Shown piece after piece: positions 14,725 through 21,457 of a DNA stretch of 22,151 nucleotides. Each line of letters opens with the position of its first letter. The first letter of the stretch is position 1. Position numbers and translations under genes: made by a program. The notes under the pieces were generated by a model that did not search any database, was not told the origin of the DNA, and saw nothing but the letters and a program-made list of their open reading frames with translations. Source of the DNA: Syntrophobacterales bacterium (GTDB taxonomy: Bacteria; Desulfobacterota; Syntrophorhabdia; Syntrophorhabdales; WCHB1-27); contig JADGQN010000021.1 in NCBI GenBank assembly GCA_017881765.1, positions 1 to 22,151 on the forward strand. The letters run 5' to 3'.

Positions 14725-15645
14725 ATGAGGATATTCTTCTTCGGCTCCTCAAGCTTCTCCGTTCCCCCGCTTCAATCAATCCATCCCCTTGTTTCTCATG
14801 TTGTGACGAGAAAGGCGAAGCCTAAAGGGCGCGGCTACCTGCTGGAAGATGGTGACGTGGCGCGACTGGCCCAGCGCCTCGGGCTGCCTCTTTTTGAGAT
14901 GGATTCCTTTAAGGAGTCCACCGCGCAAGATCTGGCGGAGCTCAAGCCTGATCTGCTTGTGGTAGTCAGCTTTGGCCTCATCATACCTAAATGGTTTCTG
15001 GAAGTGCCGTCCGTCGGAGCTGTTAATGTGCACCCGTCACTGTTGCCGAAATACCGTGGACCAGCGCCTATCCAGTGGGCCGTGAGGAACGGAGAGCCTG
15101 AGACCGGCATTACCATCATTAAGATGAGCGAGAGGATGGACGCCGGGGATATATTGTATCAGGAGCGGTGCCAAATCGGAACGAGCGAAGACGCGAAAGG
15201 GCTCTCGGAGAGGCTGTCTGAGAGGACCGCTGAGATTCTGCCGGGCTTCCTGAAGGGCATCGAGACGAATGGGCTGCCGACAGGTGTGCCACAGCGGGAA
15301 GAAGATGCTACCTATACACCCATGATCACGAGGGAGATGGGACTGATTTCGTGGGCTGCGAAAGCGACCGAGATTGTGACGCAGGTGAGGGCTTTGGTGG
15401 TTTGGCCAACTGCCTACACATTCCTTGACGGTAAACTGCTGAAGGTATCCGCGGCAGATGTTGGCCATAGGACAGAAGAGGCTGAGCCGGGTACTGTGCT
15501 GGAAGTCCTGCCTGATGGGCTGCTCGTGGCCGCCCTGGGCGGTTCTGTCCTGCTCAAGGATGTGCAGGTAGAGAACCGCAGGAGGATGAACGCCTCGGAA
15601 TTTGCGAGGGGTTACAGGGGCATAGTCGGGAAAAAGTTGACCTGA
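14725..15645 (+). CDS. fmt: Methionyl-tRNA formyltransferase
   Basis: A 306-aa protein. The N-terminal catalytic domain (about 1-190) has N101, H103 and D139 in NVHPSLLPKYRGPAPIQWA and MDAGDIL, the catalytic triad of the formyltransferase family. The C-terminal OB-like tRNA-binding domain runs from about 205. It transfers a formyl group from 10-formyl-THF to Met-tRNAfMet. The N-terminus is slightly shorter than usual: the loop after FGSSSFSVPPL lacks several residues found in E. coli Fmt. The ATG directly follows the def stop, with AAGGAG only 3 nt away, so expression likely depends on translation of def. A short terminator and the promoter of the next gene follow. Confidence 0.96.
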   Translation: MRIFFFGSSSFSVPPLQSIHPLVSHVVTRKAKPKGRGYLLEDGDVARLAQRLGLPLFEMDSFKESTAQDLAELKPDLLVVVSFGLIIPKWFLEVPSVGAVNVHPSLLPKYRGPAPIQWAVRNGEPETGITIIKMSERMDAGDILYQERCQIGTSEDAKGLSERLSERTAEILPGFLKGIETNGLPTGVPQREEDATYTPMITREMGLISWAAKATEIVTQVRALVVWPTAYTFLDGKLLKVSAADVGHRTEEAEPGTVLEVLPDGLLVAALGGSVLLKDVQVENRRRMNASEFARGYRGIVGKKLT

Positions 15646-15648
15646 CGG

Positions 15649-15668
15649 GGCTTTCCAGCCATTTTTTT
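15649..15668 (+). terminator. Short rho-independent terminator after fmt
   Basis: GGCT-TTCC-AGCC forms a 4-bp stem (15649-15660), followed by A and seven T (15662-15668). The stem is short but the T tract is good. It ends one base before the -35 box of the lytic transglycosylase promoter. Confidence 0.5.
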
Positions 15669-15669
15669 G

Positions 15670-15698
15670 TTGACAGATGCAGCTTTGGTCTTTATTAT
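15670..15698 (+). promoter_or_regulatory. Consensus sigma-70 promoter for the lytic transglycosylase gene
   Basis: TTGACA (15670-15675), a 17-nt spacer and TATTAT (15693-15698) match the consensus almost perfectly. Transcription should start near 15705. This supports the ATG at 15746 as the start; an in-frame ATG at 15677 lies inside the promoter and would not be transcribed. Confidence 0.8.
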
Positions 15699-15745
15699 CA
15701 AAGAGACGCGCGGTGTTTGGTATCCTTCTTGCTAGAGTGGTGGAG

Positions 15746-17467
15746 ATGAAGAGAGCAGTGCTATTCGTTGTCGGGCTGGTTGGTGCCTTGGGTCTTATCG
15801 TGATGCTCACCGGCGCAGGTTCGCAGGTGATTGCTTCTTCCCCTGTAAATATCCCTATGCTCGAGGAGCGGACATCCTTGGGCAATGATCAGGCCAGTGT
15901 TTCGAACCCGGATATTCATGCCGACAAGGGAACGGTGGTTTTGACGAATGATGGGGAAATTCCCGGCGCCTTGGAACAAGTTGAGGAAGAAGAACCATCC
16001 CTCCTCGTAGGGCCGGGTTCACTTGAGAAATTCGACATACCTATTGTCTTCAATGAAGCCGTTCAATACTTCGTCCAGTTCTTTACCGTGGAAAAGAGAA
16101 AAGTTTTTACCAGGTGGCTCAAGCGATCCGAAAGGTACGTGCCAATGATCAGGGACATATTGAGGCAGCATGGCATGCCGGAGGATCTGGTATATCTCGC
16201 CATGATTGAGAGTGGCTTTAACACGAGGGCCTATTCCCCGATGAAGGCGTGCGGCCCCTGGCAATTTATCTATGAGACGGGAGAACGGTACGGACTTAAG
16301 AAGAGCCACTGGGTTGATGAACGAAGAGACCCCCAGAAATCAACCGTTGCGGCGGCGCGATACTTGCGGGATCTATTCAAGCAGTTTGGTGACTGGTATC
16401 TGGCAGCTGCGGGATACAATGCCGGAGAGAAACGGATTGAAAGGGCCATCGTACGACACGAAACGACGGACTTTTGGAAGTTAAGTAAATATAATACTCT
16501 GCCCCGGGAGACCCGGGAATATATCCCCCAACTGATAGCCGCAGCCATCATTGCGAAAGATCCGAAGCGCTATGGATTTACAAATATTGAATACGAATCG
16601 CCCATAGAATTTGTTCAGGAGCAGGTGCCGGGGGGCATCTCTCTGGAGACGGTGGCGCGGGCAGCGTCAACGGATGTGGCCATGCTCAAATCACTCAACC
16701 CTGAACTTCTGACGGGCATTACGCCACCCGACGCGAAACAGTACGCAATGAAGCTCCCGAAAGGCATTGAGCAGCAAGGGTTCCGCGATAACCTGGCCGC
16801 AGCCGCGGAAAAAGAGAGAAGAATTAAGGGATTTGCAGCCTATGTTGTTAAGAAGAAGGATTCGCTGCCAAAGATCATGAAGCGTTATGGGGTCACGTAT
16901 GCGGACCTTACACTGGTGAATTATTGTGACACAGGGCTCAAGGCAAAGCCAGGTACCATTGTCTACATCCCCTCGTTCCAGAAACAACCTGGAGTTAACA
17001 CCGAACCGAAGGTTCAAGTGGCTCGAGGTCTGAAAAAGGCAGTACCCGCACCACAGGTGGAGGTAGAAGCCCAGAAAGCGCCGACTGCAGAGCTGAAGCG
17101 TGTGGTCCAGGCTGAAAAGGGAGACACCAAGAGGTACCACATCGTCAAGAAAGGGGAGAAGCTGACCGACATTTCGGAAAAATATGGTGTGGATGTGGCC
17201 ACCCTGAAGGAGATCAACAGGCTGAAGAAGGGTCAAATCAATCCGAATATGCGGATTCAGCTGGTTAGCGAGAAGAAGGTAGTTAGCGAAAAAAAGGCGC
17301 AACCGAAGATAGCCAGAACCTTTCACATGGTGAAGAAAGGGGAAAATCTCTCGGACATTTCGGAAAAATACGGCGTAAATATGATCACGCTGAAACGGGT
17401 AAACAAACTGAAAAGCGATCGCATTTTAGCCGGTATGAGATTGCGTTTACCCGAGAAGAAAGGCTAG
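15746..17467 (+). CDS. MltD-type membrane-bound lytic transglycosylase with LysM repeats
   Basis: A 573-aa exported protein. Residues about 1-30 form a signal peptide or lipid-independent anchor (MKRAVLFVVGLVGALG). The SLT domain (about 135-250) has catalytic E155 in LAMIESGFN, then SPMKACGPWQF and AAAGYNAGEKRI. Three C-terminal LysM motifs lie at about 366-410, 463-508 and 525-568. The last two are near copies at DNA level too (around 17155 and 17338), so the third probably arose by recent duplication. A Pro/Ala/Lys-rich linker joins LysM1 to LysM2. The enzyme cleaves peptidoglycan glycan strands to 1,6-anhydro products in the periplasm, with LysM binding the glycan. There is no lipobox, unlike E. 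coli MltD. It is transcribed from its own promoter. Confidence 0.95.
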   Translation: MKRAVLFVVGLVGALGLIVMLTGAGSQVIASSPVNIPMLEERTSLGNDQASVSNPDIHADKGTVVLTNDGEIPGALEQVEEEEPSLLVGPGSLEKFDIPIVFNEAVQYFVQFFTVEKRKVFTRWLKRSERYVPMIRDILRQHGMPEDLVYLAMIESGFNTRAYSPMKACGPWQFIYETGERYGLKKSHWVDERRDPQKSTVAAARYLRDLFKQFGDWYLAAAGYNAGEKRIERAIVRHETTDFWKLSKYNTLPRETREYIPQLIAAAIIAKDPKRYGFTNIEYESPIEFVQEQVPGGISLETVARAASTDVAMLKSLNPELLTGITPPDAKQYAMKLPKGIEQQGFRDNLAAAAEKERRIKGFAAYVVKKKDSLPKIMKRYGVTYADLTLVNYCDTGLKAKPGTIVYIPSFQKQPGVNTEPKVQVARGLKKAVPAPQVEVEAQKAPTAELKRVVQAEKGDTKRYHIVKKGEKLTDISEKYGVDVATLKEINRLKKGQINPNMRIQLVSEKKVVSEKKAQPKIARTFHMVKKGENLSDISEKYGVNMITLKRVNKLKSDRILAGMRLRLPEKKG

Positions 17468-17483
17468 TTCGCTTATCGTAGTA

Positions 17484-17608
17484 GATACCAGTTTGAATTC
17501 AGAAGTAGACCGAGGCGGCAAGTAAGGAGTCGACGCAGGCGTACTGTGGTACGTCAAGGAAGGCGACGCCACGACAACGAAGGTATACACTGAAGGCGAA
17601 TTGGTATC
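17484..17608. repeat. 125-bp symmetric intergenic element with GTAC core
   Basis: The ends are inverted (GATACCA at 17484-17490, TGGTATC at 17602-17608), with further imperfect complementarity inside (TTGAATTCAG against CTGAAGGCGAATT). The exact centre is a small hairpin CGTAC-TGTG-GTACG (17540-17553). The two half-arms are rich in GGCGAC/AAGGA words. It begins 16 nt after the lytic transglycosylase stop and its right end includes the stop codon of the convergent GNAT gene. The form is that of a REP/MITE-like dispersed element; copy number cannot be seen here. Confidence 0.75.
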
Positions 17609-18059
17609 AGACTTTCAGGACAAGGTTGATCATATCTCCGCGCGTGAAGCCCATGGCGTGGAAGAACTGAAGTAGATCCCAATCGTTCCAATTGACGAGT
17701 GTGTAGATAGTATCTACCCCATGTTCCCTGAGGTTAGTAACGAGGGCATTTGCAAGCTCTTTGGCTATCCCGCGGTTCTGGTAATCCGGGTCTATACCTA
17801 TTGTGTCGATCCATCCTATGTTGTTGGGAACCTTGAATTCCCATCCGCTGACCTCACCGAGGATGAAGCCTATCGCCTTACCATCTACCTCGGAAACGAG
17901 CGAAGCATCGGGGGGACGGGACTCAGCTTGCTTGATGATCTTTGTTAACCAATAGTCCCTCCTCGCCTCTCCAAGCACTTTGGTGTCGATGTCGACAATG
18001 GCGTCCAAGTCATCTTCTCTCATGAGCCTGATAGTCAGTTTATCAAGAAAGTTGCTCAT
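17607..18059 (-). CDS. GNAT-family N-acetyltransferase
   Basis: A 150-aa protein with the GNAT fold: RLMREDDLDAIVDID at the start, a central beta hairpin (DGKAIGFILGEV) and the acetyl-CoA loop Q94-N95-R96-G97-I98-A99 in GIDPDYQNRGIAKEL. It ends with YTLVNWNDWDLLQFFHAMGF. It acetylates an unknown amine, possibly a protein N-terminus or side chain. The start at 18059 has GGAGG 5 nt upstream; the frame is open further to 18155, but that part lacks family features. The stop codon lies inside the 17484-17608 element. The upstream region holds a duplicated 28-nt motif. Confidence 0.92.
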   Translation of the reverse strand: MSNFLDKLTIRLMREDDLDAIVDIDTKVLGEARRDYWLTKIIKQAESRPPDASLVSEVDGKAIGFILGEVSGWEFKVPNNIGWIDTIGIDPDYQNRGIAKELANALVTNLREHGVDTIYTLVNWNDWDLLQFFHAMGFTRGDMINLVLKV

Positions 18060-18185
18060 TACGGCCTCCATGGCAGAAGCGCATCTCCCTGGTCGCGAGG
18101 TCCACAGGGTTTGTAATCTTGTGAATTTAATAACATGGTGCCGGAGAAAAATCAACCACTTTCTTCACAACCTCACTATCCAGAA

Positions 18186-18268
18186 GATAGGGGCATGGGT
18201 CCCTACAGGGTGCTTCTCTATGGGATGGTCTGCTATCGCTATCGGGGGCAAGGATCCTTACAGGATGC
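18186..18268 (-). repeat. Duplicated 28-nt hairpin-forming motif in the GNAT leader region
   Basis: Copies at 18186-18213 and 18241-18268, offset by 55 bp, share the frame GGGGCA-GG-TCC-TACAGG-TGC. The differences keep a small stem pairing: GTCC/GGGT in one copy (with G-U pairs) and ATCC/GGAT in the other, both closing a YTACA loop. Each copy is flanked by GATAG/CTATC words. It may be a repeat element or a structured leader RNA. Confidence 0.55.
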
Positions 18269-18280
18269 GGTCGGTGGACC

Positions 18281-19525
18281 TTATGATGCAGCCGCGGCTT
18301 CGGGATCACTCTTTAGGCTTGCAATGCGGTCAGCCCAGTCCACCGATTCCAGATAAAGCTTTGGAGCGATTGTTTCATTCAGGGAAAGCTTTTTTGCGGA
18401 GCGTTCGAATCGCTCCCAGTTCCCGTTCTGGTAATTGACCACCAGCTCAAAAACCTCTCTGTATTTGCTTTTCATGCCGAGGAGAGCGTTCTTCACTTCC
18501 TCCGACAAACGCATGGAGCCTAGAATTTCACGCAAAGGCCGCCCGATCAGGACGTCGAGCATGGAGAACATGCCCACAAAAAAAAGCTCGGAGTCGCACC
18601 CTTTAAGACCACAATGGTTCGCAAGCGCTTCGCACATCCTAGCTCTGATGAGGGACGTGACAATGACTTCGGGTGGCCTGTCATTACCTATGAATGTGAA
18701 AAGCACGAGGGAGGCCCATTTTCTGACTTCGCTTTCGCCGAGCAGTACCATAGCATGCCTTATGGAGGTGATATGTTCCCGTAGACCAAAATAGGCGGAG
18801 TTGATGTAGTTCAGCAGAGTGTAACAGAGCGAGGTATCCTGCTTTATCACCTTCTCCAGTTGGTAGAAGTCGAGCTCTCGCCGGTTTACCTCCTTCACCA
18901 CCTGCATGTAATTGAGCTTGATTGTGGGAATATCTTTACCCGAAACAATCACCGGCTTGCTGAAAAAGTAGCCTTGGAACAGGGCGTAGCCCCTGTTGGC
19001 GGCATCCTTGAATTCCTGTCTCGTCTCCACTTTCTCTGCAAGTAACTGTTTTGAGTGTCCTGAAAGCTGTTTAACGACCTTCCAGCGATCCTGTTCAGAG
19101 GTCAGCTTAAAGTCAACTTTGACGATGTCGGCTAGCTGGAGGAAAGATTCCTGAGTAGTGTTGGCAAGCGTATAATCATCCAGGGCGAGCGTAAACCCTG
19201 CCTGCTTCAGATCTCTGCATGCGTTAAGCAACGACTCGTCCGGCTCGATGTCCTCCAAGATTTCGACGACCGTTTGATCCTGAGGAAGACTCAGGGCTAC
19301 CCCACTCAGCAGGAGGTCTTTGGTAAAGTTTATAAATGCCTTTTTTCGACCTGTAAGTGCCTGCGGCCCTAACATGAGGAAAGCGTTTCGTATAACGCTT
19401 AGCGAAGCCTGGCTTCCGTCTGTGCCTTCGTATACGTTGGAAGACCCGGACCGATAGAGGAGCTCATAGCCGTACACATGCTGGTGTGAGTCGAAAATTG
19501 GCTGACGGGCAACAAAGACGTCCAT
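18281..19525 (-). CDS. EAL-HDOD signalling protein (YuxH family), EAL residues conserved
   Basis: A 414-aa protein. Residues 1-195 are an EAL-type domain of the YuxH kind and keep the key positions: E21 (YELLYR), N66 (INFT), E88 (VEIL), D116-D117 (LDDY), K136 and D138 (VKVDF), E164 (AEKVET) and Q184 (QGYFFSKP). The usual DDFGTG loop is shortened. Residues about 205-395 are an HDOD domain (INSAYFGLREHITSIRHAMVLLGE). Such proteins bind c-di-GMP or act in motility and surface signalling; phosphodiesterase activity is uncertain. It lies 92 bp downstream of a divergent-in-sequence paralogue on the same strand, and about 220 bp upstream of the GNAT gene. Confidence 0.94.
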   Translation of the reverse strand: MDVFVARQPIFDSHQHVYGYELLYRSGSSNVYEGTDGSQASLSVIRNAFLMLGPQALTGRKKAFINFTKDLLLSGVALSLPQDQTVVEILEDIEPDESLLNACRDLKQAGFTLALDDYTLANTTQESFLQLADIVKVDFKLTSEQDRWKVVKQLSGHSKQLLAEKVETRQEFKDAANRGYALFQGYFFSKPVIVSGKDIPTIKLNYMQVVKEVNRRELDFYQLEKVIKQDTSLCYTLLNYINSAYFGLREHITSIRHAMVLLGESEVRKWASLVLFTFIGNDRPPEVIVTSLIRARMCEALANHCGLKGCDSELFFVGMFSMLDVLIGRPLREILGSMRLSEEVKNALLGMKSKYREVFELVVNYQNGNWERFERSAKKLSLNETIAPKLYLESVDWADRIASLKSDPEAAAAS

Positions 19526-19610
19526 GTCGCTTTACTCCAGTTCTGTGTCACTCCCGGCGCAGAGGGTGTGGACCCCCCCGGCCTGGGCTAGCGTGACGCG
19601 TGCAAGCGAA

Positions 19611-19649
19611 AGAGCCCTCAGCCCCCCACGGCTCGGGGGACAAGGCTCT
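19611..19649. other. Hairpin spanning the stop codon of the upstream EAL-HDOD paralogue
   Basis: AGAGCC (19611-19616) pairs with GGCTCT (19644-19649), and an inner C5-6 run (19622-19627) pairs with G5 (19635-19639). The stop codon of the 19618 gene lies within the stem. There is no T run on the minus-strand side, so this is a possible mRNA 3' structure rather than a clear terminator. Confidence 0.35.
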
Positions 19650-20901
19650 GGTTCGCCTCCTTTCCCTGAGGAAGCTTCCGCAGATCATCATTGACTGATG
19701 TCTGGTATTCTAGTATTGCTTTCGTCTCGATAGAGAGGAGGTCGATAGAGCGAATGCCCACCGCAGAGAACTTTTGTTCAAGTTCTCCATAATTTTCATC
19801 ATCCAGATCTTCGGTGATGGCGAGCAGTGTGCCTAGGACCCCCGCTCTCTGCAGGAGAGCGTCACGGATCTCCAAGGCAAGGCTGAGCTTATCGATGATC
19901 TCCTGCAGGGGTTTGCCGAAGAGCACGTTAACGAAGGAGAGGATCCCTGTTATGAAGGCGCTGTCCGCAACAGTCTTGCTGCCGGTCACCCGTTCAGCCA
20001 ACAACTCCATTATCCTTCCGCGGACGAGCACCTTTTCTGTGAGGGGATTGAAGGTATGGTCGCGATGGTCGATAGTAAACAGGAGCAATCCGACCCATTT
20101 CTGTAGATTCCCGTAGCCGAGTAGGGCTATGGCTTGCCTGATCGATGTGACCTTTTGCTGTACCCGAAAGAAGGCGGAGTTGATCAACTTGAGAAGCCCG
20201 AAAGTGAGTTCCGGGTTCTTCTTGAATATGCCTTCTACGGTGTGCATGTCCTCGTCTCTTGCAAGGTAAGCTGAGAGCTCCAGCAAGAGGAGTTGGGAGG
20301 GAGAGATCGACTTTGGAGTTATCTTGCAGGTCCTGTGATAAAAGGATCCCTTGAACAGATCAAAGCCGAGATTAAGACAATAGTTATATTCTTCCTCGGA
20401 GTTGACGTCCGAAGCAAGAAGCTTGGCGGATAGCTTCTTAAGCAGACTCACGTTTTCAGCAATCTTGGCGCGATCGTTTCCTGCCATGCTTATCTGCACG
20501 AATTCGGCAAGTGGCAGAAAGGGAGAGAACGATTCTTCATGCTTGAAATCATTAAGACAGAATCGATACCCGCGTTGCCGAAGGGCCTTGCACTGTTCCA
20601 TGAGCACCGCGTTCGTGAGCGGGTCTCCGTCCGAGACTCCAAGCACGGTTTTGTCCTTTGGAATCAGCGCGGTGATGTGGTCCTTCACCAGGTCGGGCCC
20701 GAGGCTAACCACGGCCAGTTTTTCGCCCGTCAACTGTCGGAAGCTGTTGGTGCTCAGGAATACGGCCAGAGCTTCACCCGGTGATAGCGTGGGCACGACG
20801 TCCGGTCGGAGGCCGTTCATGTCCCTGAATAAGACCTCGTAGGCAGCGATATTCTTGTATCTGTCTAAAAGCGGCTTTCTGGTCACAAAGCATTGATTCA
20901 T
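19618..20901 (-). CDS. EAL-HDOD paralogue with degenerate (pseudo-enzyme) EAL domain
   Basis: A 427-aa protein that aligns almost without gaps with its neighbour. In the EAL half the signature glutamate is kept (E22, YEVLFR), but the other positions are changed: N66 to S66, E88 to G88, the first Asp of the DD pair to N117, K136 to Q136, D138 to S138, E164 to S164 and Q184 to K184. It cannot be an active phosphodiesterase by the known mechanism. The HDOD half (INSAFFRVQQKVTSIRQAIALLGY) is intact in form. It may be a receptor or a partner for the conserved paralogue. The start at 20901 has GAGGGA about 8 nt upstream. It is probably co-transcribed with the 18281 gene. Confidence 0.92.
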   Translation of the reverse strand: MNQCFVTRKPLLDRYKNIAAYEVLFRDMNGLRPDVVPTLSPGEALAVFLSTNSFRQLTGEKLAVVSLGPDLVKDHITALIPKDKTVLGVSDGDPLTNAVLMEQCKALRQRGYRFCLNDFKHEESFSPFLPLAEFVQISMAGNDRAKIAENVSLLKKLSAKLLASDVNSEEEYNYCLNLGFDLFKGSFYHRTCKITPKSISPSQLLLLELSAYLARDEDMHTVEGIFKKNPELTFGLLKLINSAFFRVQQKVTSIRQAIALLGYGNLQKWVGLLLFTIDHRDHTFNPLTEKVLVRGRIMELLAERVTGSKTVADSAFITGILSFVNVLFGKPLQEIIDKLSLALEIRDALLQRAGVLGTLLAITEDLDDENYGELEQKFSAVGIRSIDLLSIETKAILEYQTSVNDDLRKLPQGKEANQSLVPRAVGG

Positions 20902-21266
20902 GAAAGATTCCCTCGCTCATTGTTGATATCTTATGTTTGTGGTGTGCAGTGATCACGGCTGTTTCCAGACAAGCAATAAACATGCCACATTACCGGGCCT
21001 TTGGCCCTGAGCCGTGGGGCCCACGCTAAGCGGTTCACGGACGGGCGCAGCCACTAAAAGGCGTCTACCTTTCTAGTCTGTTTTGGGTCAGAGGTGGGCG
21101 GAAACTGCAACTCGGTATAGCCTTTCTGGCAGGCATGGGGAACCCTGCCGGGAATCTTTGGTCTGCTTTCCGGGGTTCAGGGACGCTTCTTCTTTGGCCC
21201 GCGCGGGGAACGAGACAAGCCCTTGACAACCCGGCCTATCATCGGTTAAGCTAGCTGATACGAATA
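20902..21266. other. 365-bp intergenic region upstream of the tRNA
   Basis: No credible gene. It contains small hairpins GGGCC-TTT-GGCCC (20995-21007) and CGTGGG-G-CCCACG (21013-21025), which could form a terminator or leader structure, and GGCAGG/CCTGCC around 21130-21155. No known riboswitch core is recognised on either strand. The tRNA promoter lies at its right end. Confidence 0.5.
21223..21251 (+). promoter_or_regulatory. Likely promoter of the tRNA gene
   Basis: A perfect -35 box TTGACA (21223-21228) is followed, after 17 nt, by TTAAGC (21246-21251), a weak -10. Start of transcription would be near 21258, about 9 nt before the mature tRNA 5' end. Confidence 0.5.
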
Positions 21267-21339
21267 GGGCCCATAGCTCAGCTGGAAGAGCCACCGGCTC
21301 ATAACCGGTAGGTCCCTGGTTCGAGCCCAGGTGGGCCCA
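21267..21339 (+). tRNA. tRNA with CAU anticodon, probably tRNA-Ile2 (lysidine-type); could be elongator tRNA-Met
   Basis: A 73-nt cloverleaf. The acceptor stem GGGCCCA/TGGGCCC is perfect. The D stem is GCTC/GAGC, the anticodon stem ACCGG/CCGGT, the anticodon loop CTCATAA with CAT at 21300-21302, the T arm CCTGG-TTCGAGC-CCAGG and the discriminator A. CCA is not encoded. The anticodon alone cannot separate Met from Ile2. Base pairs C4-G69 and C5-G68 (known TilS recognition elements), U12-A23 and C29-G41, plus A37, A38 and A73, match the E. coli isoleucine identity set, which favours Ile2 reading AUA after lysidine modification of C34. Confidence 0.93.
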
Positions 21340-21403
21340 ATACTTAGCGAGAAATGGATGACAGATCATATTATTTTGTTCCCGCGTTACGTGGGCTGAG
21401 CAG

Positions 21404-21443
21404 AAGGGGGGTGTACGGTACCGTACACCCCCCTTTAACTTTT
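21404..21443 (+). terminator. Perfect 32-bp palindrome terminator after the tRNA
   Basis: The half-site AAGGGGGGTGTACGGT is followed immediately by its exact reverse complement (21404-21435), then TAACTTTT. It folds into a very stable stem with a minimal central loop, suitable as rho-independent terminator for the tRNA transcript. The ribosome site of the next gene (21444-21450) begins directly after the T-rich stretch. Confidence 0.82.
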
Positions 21444-21457
21444 AAGGAGGCCAGACG

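Noticed and set aside
15677..15745. Upstream ATG as start of the lytic transglycosylase
   Set aside because: This ATG falls inside the TTGACA-N17-TATTAT promoter, and the product would bury the signal peptide behind 23 extra residues.
15037..15885. Minus-strand open frame of 282 codons
   Set aside because: It covers fmt and the start of the lytic transglycosylase on the opposite strand and is a shadow of those frames.
16691..17326. Minus-strand open frame of 211 codons
   Set aside because: Antisense to the LysM region of the lytic transglycosylase; composition mirrors the sense repeats.
20902..21266. Cyclic-di-GMP or other riboswitch in the leader of the degenerate EAL-HDOD gene
   Set aside because: I read the minus strand for a GEMM-type core and found no matching conserved core, only isolated short hairpins.
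21088..21369. Minus-strand frame of 93 codons containing GSNQGPTGYEPVALPAELWAL
   Set aside because: It is antisense to the tRNA and encodes the well-known artefact peptide that arises from translating the reverse of tRNA genes; no ribosome site.
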